From contig JAWKVD010000004.1 of assembly GCA_041398225.1 (NCBI GenBank), positions 124,001-188,000 on the forward strand: DNA of 64,000 nucleotides. Reading direction: 5' to 3'. The notes beneath the pieces were generated by a model that worked only from the letters and a program-made list of their open reading frames with translations, made no database searches and had not been told where the DNA came from. Position 1 is the stretch's first letter. Every line of letters begins with the position of its first letter. The DNA comes from JAWKVD01 sp041398225 (lineage in GTDB: Bacteria > Pseudomonadota > Alphaproteobacteria > Caulobacterales > Hyphomonadaceae). Positions 45,184 to 54,395 of the stretch are shown here, piece after piece. The position numbers and the translations under genes are program-made.

Positions 45184-46419
45184 ATGATCCGTGCGCCGAA
45201 AATCGATCCGGGTGAAGCGGGGCTTAGCGCTGAACGGCTGGCGCAGATTCCGGGCTATTTCGAATCCTATATCGAAAACGGCCGTTTACCATGCATGGCG
45301 ACGCTGGTGGCCCGCGGCGGCGAGGTCGCGCATTTCGCAATGCAGGGACACACGGAGATCGGCGGTTCGCAGAAGATCGCCGAGGACACGATCTATCGCA
45401 TCTACTCGATGACCAAGCCGATCACGACCGTGGCGGCGATGATGTTGTTCGAGGAAGGCAAGCTGCGGATCGACCACGAGCTGTCGCGATACATCCCTGA
45501 ATTCGGCGACGTGATGGTGTATGAGGGCGGAACCCCGGACGCCCCCAAGCTCCGCCGGCCCGATCGCCCGGTCACGGTGAAGGATCTGATGATCCACACA
45601 TCGGGCATCACCTATGCGTTCCTGCAGCAAGGGCCGGTCGATGAAATCTACCGCTTGCGCGGGCTCGATTATTCGCGCTGGAACGGCGATCTCAAGAGCT
45701 TCTGCGAAGCTCTCGCGCAGGCGCCGCTGGTGTTCTCTCCGGGCGACAAATGGAACTACTCCAACTCGACCGACGTGCTGGGACGCGTTGTCGAGGTGGC
45801 GTCCGGAATGAGCCTCGATGCGTTCTTCCGCACGCGCATTTTCGAACCCCTGCAAATGGTCGACACCGGGTTCCATGTGCCGGAGGACAAGGTGCGCAGG
45901 CTCATGGCCTGTCATTGGCGCAACCCCGCCAACGGCGAAATCCTGAAGGTGGATGGCGGCGGCGCCTCCAGCCCCTACGCCAAGGCGCCGAACGTGATGT
46001 CCGGCGGCGGCGGTTTGGCCTCCACGATGGGTGATTATCTGCAGTTCTGCCTGATGCTGGCCAATGGCGGCGAACTGAACGGCGCGCGAATCCTGTCGCC
46101 CAAGACGATCGAGTTCATGACCATGAACCATCTCCCGGGCGGCAAGACGATCGCGGAGATGGGCGACAAGACGTTCTCGGAAACCCGCATGGACGGTTCG
46201 GGCTTCGGTCTTGGCTGGGCCGTGACGACGGATGTCGTGTCGACGACGCAGCCGGGTTCCGTGGGCACGTTCTCGTGGGGCGGGATGGCCTCGACCTTCT
46301 TCTGGATCGATCCGGCGGAGGATTTGATCGGCATCCTGATGACGCAGTTGATGCCGTCGAGTTCGTATCCGATCCGGCCGCAGTTCCAGCAGCTGGTCTA
46401 CGCCGCGATCGAGGAGTGA
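45184..46419 (+). CDS. Serine hydrolase of the beta-lactamase/esterase (class C-like) family
   Basis: A 411-residue protein with the S-x-x-K motif at Ser75-Lys78 (IYSMTKPI), YSNS as the Tyr-x-Asn element near residue 195, and GSGFGLGW with GTFSWGGMASTFFWIDP in the C-terminal part. The WGG replaces the KTG box, common in EstB-type esterases and other non-lactamase members. No signal peptide, so it is probably a cytoplasmic esterase or amidase. GGGAGA precedes the ATG at 45184. A strong terminator follows at 46477. Confidence 0.85.
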   Translation: MIRAPKIDPGEAGLSAERLAQIPGYFESYIENGRLPCMATLVARGGEVAHFAMQGHTEIGGSQKIAEDTIYRIYSMTKPITTVAAMMLFEEGKLRIDHELSRYIPEFGDVMVYEGGTPDAPKLRRPDRPVTVKDLMIHTSGITYAFLQQGPVDEIYRLRGLDYSRWNGDLKSFCEALAQAPLVFSPGDKWNYSNSTDVLGRVVEVASGMSLDAFFRTRIFEPLQMVDTGFHVPEDKVRRLMACHWRNPANGEILKVDGGGASSPYAKAPNVMSGGGGLASTMGDYLQFCLMLANGGELNGARILSPKTIEFMTMNHLPGGKTIAEMGDKTFSETRMDGSGFGLGWAVTTDVVSTTQPGSVGTFSWGGMASTFFWIDPAEDLIGILMTQLMPSSSYPIRPQFQQLVYAAIEE

Positions 46420-46476
46420 AGCGGGCGTAAACGTCGCCCGCCTCCACGTGGAGCGATCATTGGTGCGTAAATGAAA

Positions 46477-46506
46477 CGCCGCCCGGGACCGTAGTCCCGG
46501 GCGGCG
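46477..46506. terminator. Bidirectional Rho-independent terminator
   Basis: A 13-bp perfect stem, CGCCGCCCGGGAC and complement, with loop CGTA. CTGTTTCGG follows on the + strand and TTTCATTTAC on the minus strand. It separates the convergent hydrolase and MFS genes. Confidence 0.85.
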
Positions 46507-46527
46507 CTGTTTCGGTTCAGTCTGGTC

Positions 46528-47877
46528 TCAGACCTGAGCTTTGGGATCGCCTTCGGTGAGCACTTCGCTTGTTGCGCTCTCGCCGTTGTCGTCGATCTCG
46601 CCCTTGGGCAAGGCCTGGGCGCCCAGGTGCCAGAGGATGGTCAGCGGGTACATCGCCACAACCGCGATCGTCATGGCCCAGCGCAGGGCGTCGGGGCCGA
46701 GGTCGGTGTTGGCGTTGAGGGCGTCGCTGACATTGCCGACGATGAGCGGTCCGAGGCCCAGACCGAGCAGGTTCAGAATGAAGAACAGCACGGCGGAGGA
46801 CATCGCCCGCATCGAGGGAGGCACCAGATGGTGCGTGATCGCCAGCGAGGGACCGAGATAAACCGAGGCGCAGATCAGGCCGAGACCGTAGCCGGCCAGA
46901 GCCAGCCAGCCGTTCGGCGCCAGAAGACCGAAGATGAAGAACGGTCCGCCGAGAATTTTGCCCCACATCGGCACCCACAGGAACCAGCGGCGATCCTTCT
47001 TGCCGAGCCGGTCGGCGAGATAGCCGCCGCCGATGGTGCCGATGGCGCCGAAGATGCCGGCGGCGAGGCCGTACAGCAAACCGATCTCGGTCCGCTGCCA
47101 ACCATGCGAGCGTTCAAGGTAAGGCACCATCCAGTTGCCGACGCCGTAGGTCACGAACGTGCCGGCGCCAGTTGCGAAGGAGTAGTAGCGGAAGGACTTG
47201 AGTTTCCAGAGCCGCGCGAAAGCGCCGACAAAGGTGACCGTCGATTTTTCGGGTTTGATGCCGGAGAGACCTCGGATGGGCTCGCGGATCGTGAACCACA
47301 TCAGGGCGGCGAGCAGAACGCCAGGTATGCCGACCACGAAGAAGGCGAAACGCCAGTTGAGGTGTTCGGAGATCGGGCCGCCGATCATGTAGCCCGTCAT
47401 GGTGCCGATGTAGATGCCCGCCGAGTAGATGGCGAGCGCGCGGCCACGTTTTTCCGCTTCATAGAGGTCCGACAACATGGCGTGAGCCGGCGGGCTGCCG
47501 CCGGCTTCGCCGACGCCAACGCCAAGGCGGTACAGCAGCAGCTGGATGTAGTTCATGGCGAGGCCGGAAATGGCGGTGAAGCCGCTCCAGATCGCCAGCG
47601 AGGCCGTGACGACGGTCTTGCGGTTGGTCGAGTCGGCCAACTTGCCGACGGCGATCCCGACCACGATGTAGACTAGGGTGAAGGAGAAGCCGGTCAGCAG
47701 ACCGAGTTGGGTGTCCGAGAGGTTGAGGTCCTGCTTGATCGGGGTTTGCAGGATGTTGAGAATCTGGCGGTCGATGAAGTTGAACGCGTAGACCAGCATC
47801 AGGATGATAAGCGCGTACTTCCTGTGCGACCGCGCTTCTTCCATGGTCGTTATTTTTGGTGGCGATAAGAACGCCAT
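46528..47877 (-). CDS. MFS transporter, spinster-like family
   Basis: A 449-residue polytopic protein with 12 predicted helices. The MFS signature loop 2-3 appears as GKLADSTNRKTVV, and loop 8-9 as GGYLADRLGKKDRRW. NFIDRQILNILQTPIKQDLNLSDTQLGLLTG at the first helices is the segment typical of spinster-type transporters common in Sphingomonadales and Caulobacterales. The substrate is unknown. GGAGGAGAGG precedes the ATG at 47877, which makes the upstream in-frame start at 47961 unlikely. Transcription ends toward the terminator at 46477. Confidence 0.88.
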   Translation of the reverse strand: MAFLSPPKITTMEEARSHRKYALIILMLVYAFNFIDRQILNILQTPIKQDLNLSDTQLGLLTGFSFTLVYIVVGIAVGKLADSTNRKTVVTASLAIWSGFTAISGLAMNYIQLLLYRLGVGVGEAGGSPPAHAMLSDLYEAEKRGRALAIYSAGIYIGTMTGYMIGGPISEHLNWRFAFFVVGIPGVLLAALMWFTIREPIRGLSGIKPEKSTVTFVGAFARLWKLKSFRYYSFATGAGTFVTYGVGNWMVPYLERSHGWQRTEIGLLYGLAAGIFGAIGTIGGGYLADRLGKKDRRWFLWVPMWGKILGGPFFIFGLLAPNGWLALAGYGLGLICASVYLGPSLAITHHLVPPSMRAMSSAVLFFILNLLGLGLGPLIVGNVSDALNANTDLGPDALRWAMTIAVVAMYPLTILWHLGAQALPKGEIDDNGESATSEVLTEGDPKAQV

Positions 47878-48161
47878 CAGCCTCTCCTCCCGTATTTGTT
47901 TTCTTTCTTGTTTATTCCCCCGGTCACCTTTCCCAAAGGATAGGGGGCGTGTCCACGTCAAACCGGGTTTGACCGGGATTTTTGGAGATCACTTACGCGC
48001 CAGCCGGAAGCGCTGAGGGTGCTCCGACAGACCATCCGGACGGTTTGTGCGATATTATGGGAAATCGGGTCGGGCGGAATCGGCGATCGGGCGGGGCGAT
48101 GCAAATCCTTGACGCGGCGGGCGCAGCATGACTATCAACCGCGCTTCCGCAGTCTAGGTCC

Positions 48162-48236
48162 GGGCGATTAGCTCAGCGGGAGAGCACTGCCTTCACACGG
48201 CAGGGGTCACTGGTTCAATCCCAGTATCGCCCACCA
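48162..48236 (+). tRNA. tRNA-Val(CAC)
   Basis: Acceptor GGGCGAT (48162-48168) pairs with ATCGCCC (48226-48232), then A and an encoded CCA. Anticodon stem CTGCC/GGCAG surrounds TTCACAC with anticodon CAC at 48194-48196. T-loop GGTTCAATCCC is intact. It reads GTG codons. Confidence 0.97.
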
Positions 48237-48653
48237 GGACCGCCATTCCTTCGCAGGCGTCATATCTTTGCGGTTCCGGTTTTTCCGGTTCCGGGTGGTC
48301 ATCCCGCTGTATCCGCGAGGTTTCGGGTTGCGCCGGCGGGGCTGACTGCAGAAAGACGCCCGCCAACTGCAGACGCCGGGTTATCCCCAGACCGGGCTGA
48401 TGCTAGGTCACCGCCAACATATAGCAGCGCTTTTCCAAAGTCCTCTGGCGGTCCCGCCACCTGACGGCTTTGTGGCGTGCGTCTCACAATCTTTCCCCAA
48501 ATTGCCTCAATTCGCTCACGCCACGTCTTGATTGGCGTGGATATTCGAGTCCTGGCCGACACCGCAAAGCGGGCGGACAGGCAGACTGAGGGACGTATTT
48601 GGGTTGGACACCTGGGCTGACTATGTCCGCCCCGATATGTGGAGACAAAGCGT
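48237..48653. other. 417-bp non-coding stretch after tRNA-Val
   Basis: No convincing gene. Frames here are short and lack ribosome sites. One 50-codon frame from 48346 contains LMLGHR, reminiscent of a tyrosine-recombinase box, but too little surrounds it to call a remnant. The last 20 bases carry GTGGAG, the ribosome site of the next small gene. Confidence 0.45.
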
Positions 48654-48893
48654 ATGAACAGCGATTTCTGCGATAGCGATGGCGCCCGCAAGCTGAAGGC
48701 GAAAATCGAAGAATACTGGCAGCAACGCGGGTTTGATGTTTCGATCAACCTTGTTGACGCTGGCTTCGTGCCCGCCATGCGGTCTGCGCGGTGTGACGTT
48801 CGCAGCAATATGGTCAACGGCATGCCGCCCCGCAAAAAGGGCGCGCGACCGGAACCCGGCCGTCCCGCTACGTATCTTCGTGGCCTCGGCTAG
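48654..48893 (+). CDS. Conserved small alphaproteobacterial protein, unknown function
   Basis: A 79-residue protein starting MNSDFCDSDGARKLKAKIEE, followed by YWQQRGFDVSINLVDAGF and PAMRSARCDVRSNMVNGMP. This 'ARKLK-x-x-IE-x-YW-x-x-RG ... VDAGF-x-PAMRSAR-x-DVRS-x-MVNG-x-P' layout is one I recognise from short hypothetical proteins conserved in alphaproteobacteria. The Arg/Pro-rich tail suggests flexibility. GGAG lies nine bases before the ATG at 48654, and an in-frame GTG at 48639 is less likely. Convergent with gph, three bases apart. Confidence 0.68.
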   Translation: MNSDFCDSDGARKLKAKIEEYWQQRGFDVSINLVDAGFVPAMRSARCDVRSNMVNGMPPRKKGARPEPGRPATYLRGLG

Positions 48894-48896
48894 GCC

Positions 48897-49595
48897 TCAG
48901 GCCAGCAACCGGACCGCGAGGTCCGGCAGTTCAGAATAGCTTGAAAACACCGCGTCGGCGCCGAGAAGCTCCGGCGCGGTGTCCGTATAACCGAAGGATG
49001 CAACGACGACTGGCGCGCCCGCGGCGCGCGCCGAGCCGACGTCAGCGGCGGAATCTCCCACCATCATCGCCCGGCCTGGATCTCCGCCCGCATGCATGAC
49101 GGCGGCGCGAAAGTGATCGGCGTGAGGTTTGCGATTCGCGACGAGGTCGGCGCCGACGATCGCCCCGAAATACGGGGTCAGCTTCACCTCATCCAGCAAT
49201 TGCCGCGACAACCCGGTGCGCTTGTTGGTGCAGACCGTCAGCCTCGCGCCCGCCTCAAGAAACAGGTCCAGGGTTTCGAACACATGGGGAAAGACGGCGC
49301 TGAGCGATGAAATGTCCCGCGCGTAGGCCTCGACATAGATCTCGGTGAGTTCGTCGAGTCTTTCGGAAACAAGGTCGATCCCGTGAGCGGCCATGGAGCG
49401 CTGGATCAGCACCCGCGCGCCTTGCCCGACGTCGCGGCGAACATCGTCGAGGCTCGACAGCGGCAGGTTTTCCAGCTCCAGAACGTGGTTCAGCGCCCGG
49501 TGGAGGTCCGGGGCCGTGTCGACGAGCGTTCCGTCGAGGTCGAGGGCGATGGTCGCCCCCTCGAGCCGGGCTCGCAAAGCTGACAAATCCTGCAT
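48897..49595 (-). CDS. gph: Phosphoglycolate phosphatase-type HAD hydrolase
   Basis: Gph removes phosphate from 2-phosphoglycolate formed during DNA-end repair or oxygenation. The 232-residue HAD protein has motif I DLDGTLVDTAPDLHRAL (near residue 18), motif II TVCTNKR, the motif III lysine in NRKPHADHF, and motif IV VGDSAADVGSARAAG. The alpha-helical cap lies between motifs I and II. The start at 49595 has GGAG nine bases upstream, and 49610 is an alternative. It is divergent from glmU with 87 bases between. Confidence 0.85.
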   Translation of the reverse strand: MQDLSALRARLEGATIALDLDGTLVDTAPDLHRALNHVLELENLPLSSLDDVRRDVGQGARVLIQRSMAAHGIDLVSERLDELTEIYVEAYARDISSLSAVFPHVFETLDLFLEAGARLTVCTNKRTGLSRQLLDEVKLTPYFGAIVGADLVANRKPHADHFRAAVMHAGGDPGRAMMVGDSAADVGSARAAGAPVVVASFGYTDTAPELLGADAVFSSYSELPDLAVRLLA

Positions 49596-49682
49596 GTAAC
49601 AGGGCTCCATATTGCCGATTCCGCCCGCCGGGCCATAAACCGGCGCTGGTGCAGGCACCAGAACAGATGGGATTCGATCCGA

Positions 49683-51056
49683 ATGACCGAGCGTTTCGCA
49701 ATCATCCTCGCCGCCGGCAAGGGTACGCGCATGAAATCGCCGCGCCCGAAAGTGCTGCACGAGGTCGGCGGCCGGCCGATGCTGGCCTGGTCGGTCGCGC
49801 TGGCGCGGGATCTTGGCTGCTCCCGGACCGTCGTGGTGGTCGGTCCCGACTTTCCGGAAGTCAGCGAGGCCGCGGCCGCGCTTGTGGGGGCCGAGAGTGT
49901 TTGCGTGCAGCGCCAGCAGCTCGGCACAGCCAACGCGGTCGATGCGGCGCGCGACATTCTCGCGAACGCCGAGGGCAACGCCATCGTGCTCTACGCGGAT
50001 ACGCCGCTGATCCCGGTCGAGGCGTGCGAGCGCGCGCTGAAACAGGTTGAGGCGGGCGCAAGCGTCTGCGTTCTGGGCTTTGAAACCCGCGAGCCGGGCC
50101 GGTATGGCCGGTTGGTGACGCTCGACGACGGCTCTTTAGGCGCAATCGTCGAAGCCAACGACGCAACCGAAGAGCAACTCCAGATCACGCTGTGCAATTC
50201 GGGCGTGATGGCCGCTCCGGCCAAGCTGATGTTCGAGCTTCTGACCCGGGTCGACAACAACAACGCCAAGGGCGAGTACTATCTCACCGATCTGGTCGGG
50301 CTGGTGCGTGCGGACGGCCGAAAGGCCGCGCTGGCCAAGTGCAAGGAAGCGGATGTTCAGGGCGTCAACAGCCAGGTCGAGCTGGCGTCGGCGGAGGCCG
50401 AATTCCAGCAGCGCAAGCGTCGCGAGATGATGGTGGCGGGCGTCACGATGCGTGCGCCCGAGACCGTCTACTTCTCATGGGATACGCAGGTCGGCGCAGG
50501 AACAGTGATCGATCCAAACGTGGTGTTCGGTCTCGGCGTGACGGTCGAAGGCGGGGCGTGGATCAAGTCGTTCTGCCATTTCGAGAAATCAAAGATCGGC
50601 CCGGACGCCGAAGTGGGGCCGTTCGCGCGCTTGCGTCCCGGCGCGGACATCCGCAAGGGCGCGCATGTCGGGAACTTCGTCGAGCTGAAGAACACGATCC
50701 TCGGGGAAGGATCGAAGGCGAGCCACCTGTCCTATCTTGGCGATGGCGTGATTGGCGCGAAGGTGAATATCGGCGCCGGCACCATCTTCTGTAATTATGA
50801 CGGGTACTTCAAATACCGAACGACGATCGGCGATGGAGCGTTCATCGGCTCCAACACCGCGCTGGTCGCGCCCGTCACCGTCGGCGCGGGCGGCTATACC
50901 GGCTCGGGTTCGGTGATTACCGACGACATTCCCGAAGATGCGCTGGGACTGGGCCGGGCGCGGCAGGCCGACAACAAGGCCGGCTGGGCGAAGACCTTCC
51001 GCGAGACGCAGATTGCGTTGAAATCGAAAGGAAAAAAGCCGGACGGCGCCGTCTGA
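49683..51056 (+). CDS. glmU: Bifunctional GlcNAc-1-phosphate uridyltransferase/GlcN-1-phosphate acetyltransferase
   Basis: GlmU makes UDP-GlcNAc for peptidoglycan, lipid A and, here, probably holdfast. The 457-residue length is standard. The N-terminal pyrophosphorylase has AIILAAGKGTRMKSPRPKVL (residues 6-25) and YYLTDLVGLVRADGRK. The left-handed beta-helix starts near residue 255, with GPFARLRPGADIRKGAHVGN, GAGTIFCNYDG and IGSNTALVAPVTVGAGGYTG, including acetyl-CoA-site residues. The ribosome site is weak. Confidence 0.95.
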   Translation: MTERFAIILAAGKGTRMKSPRPKVLHEVGGRPMLAWSVALARDLGCSRTVVVVGPDFPEVSEAAAALVGAESVCVQRQQLGTANAVDAARDILANAEGNAIVLYADTPLIPVEACERALKQVEAGASVCVLGFETREPGRYGRLVTLDDGSLGAIVEANDATEEQLQITLCNSGVMAAPAKLMFELLTRVDNNNAKGEYYLTDLVGLVRADGRKAALAKCKEADVQGVNSQVELASAEAEFQQRKRREMMVAGVTMRAPETVYFSWDTQVGAGTVIDPNVVFGLGVTVEGGAWIKSFCHFEKSKIGPDAEVGPFARLRPGADIRKGAHVGNFVELKNTILGEGSKASHLSYLGDGVIGAKVNIGAGTIFCNYDGYFKYRTTIGDGAFIGSNTALVAPVTVGAGGYTGSGSVITDDIPEDALGLGRARQADNKAGWAKTFRETQIALKSKGKKPDGAV

Positions 51057-51194
51057 CGCGGTGGGAACCCGGTTCTCGGATCGGTGTTCTGGACGCTGCG
51101 AAGCACGTGTGACCATTTAGCACGGCGATTTTAACTGGTGCTTGACCCGTGGGCGCCAGTCTGTGGCTGGAACCGGAACCGCAGCCACAGTCCC

Positions 51195-52376
51195 ATGAGC
51201 GCCACGTCCCTCTCGCAACGGATAAGGGAGATGGCGGCCGAACAGCCCATGCTGGAGGTCGCCCAATTCCAGTTTATCGGCCTTGAAGACATTCAGGCCG
51301 CATACGGCGAGCGTTGGCCGAGGCACAAGCAGCGCATCCGGGACGTTGCGAAGGGCTTTCTGGAGAAGCGTCTGGACCGGGCCGATGCGCTCATCCAGGG
51401 CACGGACGGCTTTGTCGTCGTGCTGGGCGCCTGCAGGGGCGAGGAAGCGCAATGCGTCGCCGCCAGCCTGAGTCAGGGTCTGAACGACTTCATTCTCGGT
51501 GAACTGCGCGACCATCGCGGACCGAAGGTGCAGGTCGAGACGCGCTCGGTGCCCGTCGAACAGCTCATCGAGACGCTCGGCCAAACGCCGTTCGTCAGAC
51601 CGGAGCCCGATCCTCCGCGAGAGGTGTCGGATGAGACCATGGAGTGGGTGTTCCAGCCGGTCTGGAATCTGAAACGCGAGGCGCTCACAAGCTACTATGT
51701 GCTGCCCATGCTGCGCGACGAGGGGCGACGCGTGCCGGGCTATCTGTTCGAGCCGGACAACGGTCCGGCGACGCCCTACGATCAGGTCGACGTCATCAGT
51801 CTTGAGCGGTCGGAAGCGGCGATCCAGTCATTGTTCGCATCCGGGCGCAGGGCGTTCGTCGGCGTTTCGGTGCATGTGCAGTCGCTGACCAATGTCGAAT
51901 CGCGAGCGCGCATCCTGGCGGCGATCGCGAAGTTCGACCGCAGCTATATGCGGTATCGCCTTTTGAAGATCTCGGCCGTGCCGCCTGGATTCCCCCGCAT
52001 GTATCTGTCCGAGATCGTCGGCATTCTGAAATCGCGGATACCGAACATCGTGGTCAGCACCTCAATGGACGAGACCAGCTTCGCTTCGCTTGCGCGATGC
52101 GGCCTTTCCGGCTTTGGCGTAGCGTTGCCGCCGCACATGACCGGCCCCGCTTCTCCCTATTCGCAATCCGACATGCTTTTGCGTCTGAAGCAGGCGGTGG
52201 GCGCGGCCAGTGCGGCGAAAGCCGAGTTCTATGTGGACGGCGCGATCTCGCCGCAACTGGTCATGCGGCTCGCTCCCGTAGGTGTGGACAGCGTGTCGTC
52301 GATCGACATCTGGCCGTCGCGGTCATCGCTCGATGGCGTGGTGAAATGGACGGCGGACCGGCTGATGGAGGCCTGA
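51195..52376 (+). CDS. Degenerate GGDEF/EAL-type protein
   Basis: A 393-residue protein. The first 130 residues resemble a GGDEF-like fold (GTDGFVVVLGACRGEEAQ) but lack the GG(D/E)EF motif. The rest resembles an EAL domain: EWVFQPVWNLKREALTSYYV stands where 'YQP-x-x-xL...-EAL' is expected, VGVSVHVQSL replaces the N-x-S segment, and no D-D-F-G motif is present. It should not make or cut c-di-GMP and may act as a binding or scaffold protein. Such degenerate proteins occur in Caulobacterales. The start at 51195 (MSATSL) was chosen on codon use. Confidence 0.6.
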   Translation: MSATSLSQRIREMAAEQPMLEVAQFQFIGLEDIQAAYGERWPRHKQRIRDVAKGFLEKRLDRADALIQGTDGFVVVLGACRGEEAQCVAASLSQGLNDFILGELRDHRGPKVQVETRSVPVEQLIETLGQTPFVRPEPDPPREVSDETMEWVFQPVWNLKREALTSYYVLPMLRDEGRRVPGYLFEPDNGPATPYDQVDVISLERSEAAIQSLFASGRRAFVGVSVHVQSLTNVESRARILAAIAKFDRSYMRYRLLKISAVPPGFPRMYLSEIVGILKSRIPNIVVSTSMDETSFASLARCGLSGFGVALPPHMTGPASPYSQSDMLLRLKQAVGAASAAKAEFYVDGAISPQLVMRLAPVGVDSVSSIDIWPSRSSLDGVVKWTADRLMEA

Positions 52377-52395
52377 CAGCCGCCTGTCGGTCGGA

Positions 52396-52806
52396 CTATC
52401 CGGCCGTGGGCGGCGCGTCCTGCGTCTGGCGAAGCGAGAGGTAGCCGCGTTCGACCATCCGGCGAAGCGCCTCATACGCGTCCTGCAGCTCCGCGAACGC
52501 CTGATGCGCCGTGGCGAGTTGCTGGGTCTGTTCCTGCGACAGCGGTTGACCGGTGCGCGCGAATTCCAGGGCGCGCGACACCCAGCGGCCGCGGGCCTGA
52601 GCGACCGCGACGCCGAGCTTTTCAAAGTCGGCGAGGCCCATGGGGCCCATGGCCGTGGCGAGCACCTCACGGTTCGCCGCGAACGCCGCGAAGTCGATCT
52701 GTTCCAGATGCGCGCGCAGGCGCTTCTGTTCGGCCGGCGCAAGCATCGCTTCCGGCAGGAAATGGTCGGTCGTGTATTGCACCGATCGTGTGGCAATCGT
52801 CGGCAT
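52396..52806 (-). CDS. Uncharacterised helical protein
   Basis: A 136-residue, largely helical soluble protein (EQKRLRAHLEQIDFAAFAAN, LSQEQTQQLATAHQAFAELQ). I recognise no domain. GGGAG seven bases before the ATG at 52806 (MPTIATRSV) supports it over the upstream in-frame ATG at 52824. Two TTAACC words 21 bp apart lie upstream. It converges on the GGDEF/EAL-like gene, 19 bases away. Confidence 0.55.
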   Translation of the reverse strand: MPTIATRSVQYTTDHFLPEAMLAPAEQKRLRAHLEQIDFAAFAANREVLATAMGPMGLADFEKLGVAVAQARGRWVSRALEFARTGQPLSQEQTQQLATAHQAFAELQDAYEALRRMVERGYLSLRQTQDAPPTAG

Positions 52807-52848
52807 GTGCAAGCTCCCATCCATCGCCGGTAAAGGGCGGCGGCGGAC

Positions 52849-52875
52849 GGTTAAAGCAAACCACGTCTGGGTTAA
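52849..52875 (-). promoter_or_regulatory. Two TTAACC words upstream of the helical protein gene
   Basis: On the minus strand TTAACC occurs at 52875-52870 and 52854-52849, 21 bp apart. TTAACC is the half-site core of CtrA in Caulobacterales, but the spacing is not the TTAA-N7-TTAA of a full site. Weak evidence. Confidence 0.25.
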
Positions 52876-52943
52876 GGGCGCATTGAGCCGTGGCCCTGAA
52901 TTTGGTCGGCGGGCGCAGTCATTGCGCGGCGATTTTCGCGTTT

Positions 52944-52970
52944 CGGCCCCGGGTTTGAGCCCCGGGGCCG
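52944..52970 (-). terminator. Hairpin terminator after the oxidoreductase gene
   Basis: A 10-bp perfect GC-rich stem (CGGCCCCGGG and complement) with a 7-base loop, 50 bases after the stop of the gene at 53020. On that strand it is followed by AAACGCGAAAATC, a weak tail, while the + side has TTTACG. Confidence 0.6.
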
Positions 52971-53019
52971 TTTACGTTCGAGGTCTGCTGCGCCGGCTCG
53001 CGGAAGCCGGCGGATCGGC

Positions 53020-54159
53020 CTAGAGGCTGGGGTCGATCAGGTATTTCTCGCCGGTCTGCTTGGCGTTGTAGGCTTTGAGAGTCTCGAGATCGAGCGCCTG
53101 CTTCAGCGAGATCGTCTTGGTATAGTGGCTGGCGAACGTGGTCTTGAGTTCGTCGACCACGCGCTTGCGCAGGCGCATGACGGTTTCCATGCCGGCCTTC
53201 TGCAGGAACGGCGTCAGGAGGAAGCCGGAGAGCGACCAGGCGAAGCCAAGACCGCCGCCGGTGATCTCGGTCGGCGACGTGTCGAGGCGGCCGTAGATGT
53301 AGACCTGCTTGAAGGTGTTCGAGCCGTAGCGGCTATACTCGGTCATTCGGGTCACCGCCGCGGCTTCCATCGCCACGAGGATATTGGAGGCCATGCGTCC
53401 GCCGCCGATCGCATCGAAGGCGATCGTGGCGCCGGTCTCCGTGATCGCCGCGATCAGGTCCTGCATGAAAGTGGGTTTGGACGAGTCGACGACATACTTG
53501 GCGCCGATGTCCTTCAGCACCTTCGCCTGAGCCTCCGAGCGGACGATGTTCACCAGCGGCACGTTGTCCTTGAGGCAGATCTTCTGGAGCATCTGGCCGA
53601 GATTGGACGCCGCCGCCGTGTGCACGAGCGCGCTGTGGCCTTCCGTGCGCATGGTTTCAACCATCGCCTGCGAGGTCAGCGGGTTCACGAAACAGGAGGC
53701 CCCGTCGGCGGCGGTCGCGTCGGCCGGAAGCGGCAGCGCGTCGCGCACCTTCACCGCCCGGTATTGCGAGTACATGGCGCCGCCGAGGATCGCCACGGTC
53801 TTGCCGAGCAGCGCCTGGGCCTCAGGCGCCGCCCCCGCTTTCACCACGACGCCGGCGCCTTCATTGCCGACCGGCATGGGTTGATCGAGGCGAGCGGCGA
53901 ACGCCGATACGAAGCGCTCGGGAATTTTGCCGTGGATCGCCGGGCTGTCCGCCGTACCGGCCTGCGCGAAGGTTTCGGGCGTGGCGGCGGCGACGAGCAG
54001 GCCCAGATCCGACGGGTTGATAGGGGCTGCTTGAACGCGGACGAGGATTTCGTCGTCCTTGGGCTCGGGCACTGGGACGTTCGCCAGGGTGATTTCCAGG
54101 TCGCCGTTCGATTTGAGGTTGGACAGCAGCTGAAGGTGGGTGGCGGGGATGTCGGTCAT
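53020..54159 (-). CDS. Zinc-type/quinone-reductase MDR superfamily oxidoreductase
   Basis: A 379-residue MDR protein. The GroES-like N-terminal half contains DDEILVRVQAAPINPSDLGLL and MPVGNEGAGVVV. The cofactor-binding half has ALVHTAAASNLGQMLQKICL, where AxxxxLG replaces the usual GxGxxG, and IAFDAIGGGRMASNILVAME. The zinc-binding cysteine cluster of alcohol dehydrogenases is absent, which points to the zinc-independent quinone-reductase-like branch. Substrate is unknown. Confidence 0.8.
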   Translation of the reverse strand: MTDIPATHLQLLSNLKSNGDLEITLANVPVPEPKDDEILVRVQAAPINPSDLGLLVAAATPETFAQAGTADSPAIHGKIPERFVSAFAARLDQPMPVGNEGAGVVVKAGAAPEAQALLGKTVAILGGAMYSQYRAVKVRDALPLPADATAADGASCFVNPLTSQAMVETMRTEGHSALVHTAAASNLGQMLQKICLKDNVPLVNIVRSEAQAKVLKDIGAKYVVDSSKPTFMQDLIAAITETGATIAFDAIGGGRMASNILVAMEAAAVTRMTEYSRYGSNTFKQVYIYGRLDTSPTEITGGGLGFAWSLSGFLLTPFLQKAGMETVMRLRKRVVDELKTTFASHYTKTISLKQALDLETLKAYNAKQTGEKYLIDPSL

Positions 54160-54395
54160 GGGGCGGTTCCTCAGATTGTCGTGTCGAGCGGATGCGCGGC
54201 GAGCCGTCGTTCGCGTCTTTGCCTGTGGTTATGGGAGTTCGGTCGCGAGAACGCAACGCGTTCGCGGGCTAGCCCGGTTCCGGTTCGGGGCGATCGGTCG
54301 ATAAATCTGTTCCGTCGGGCGACGGCGCCATGCTTGACCCCACGTTTGTGGATGCGGAAGGTGGCCACGCCTGCGACGCGCTTTGGGAGCCCGGA

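Noticed and set aside
48346..48495. Possible tyrosine-recombinase remnant next to tRNA-Val, from the words LMLGHR
   Set aside because: Only six residues fit the integrase box. The following residues lack the Arg/Tyr pattern and no catalytic part is found, so chance is likelier, although the tRNA location is suggestive.
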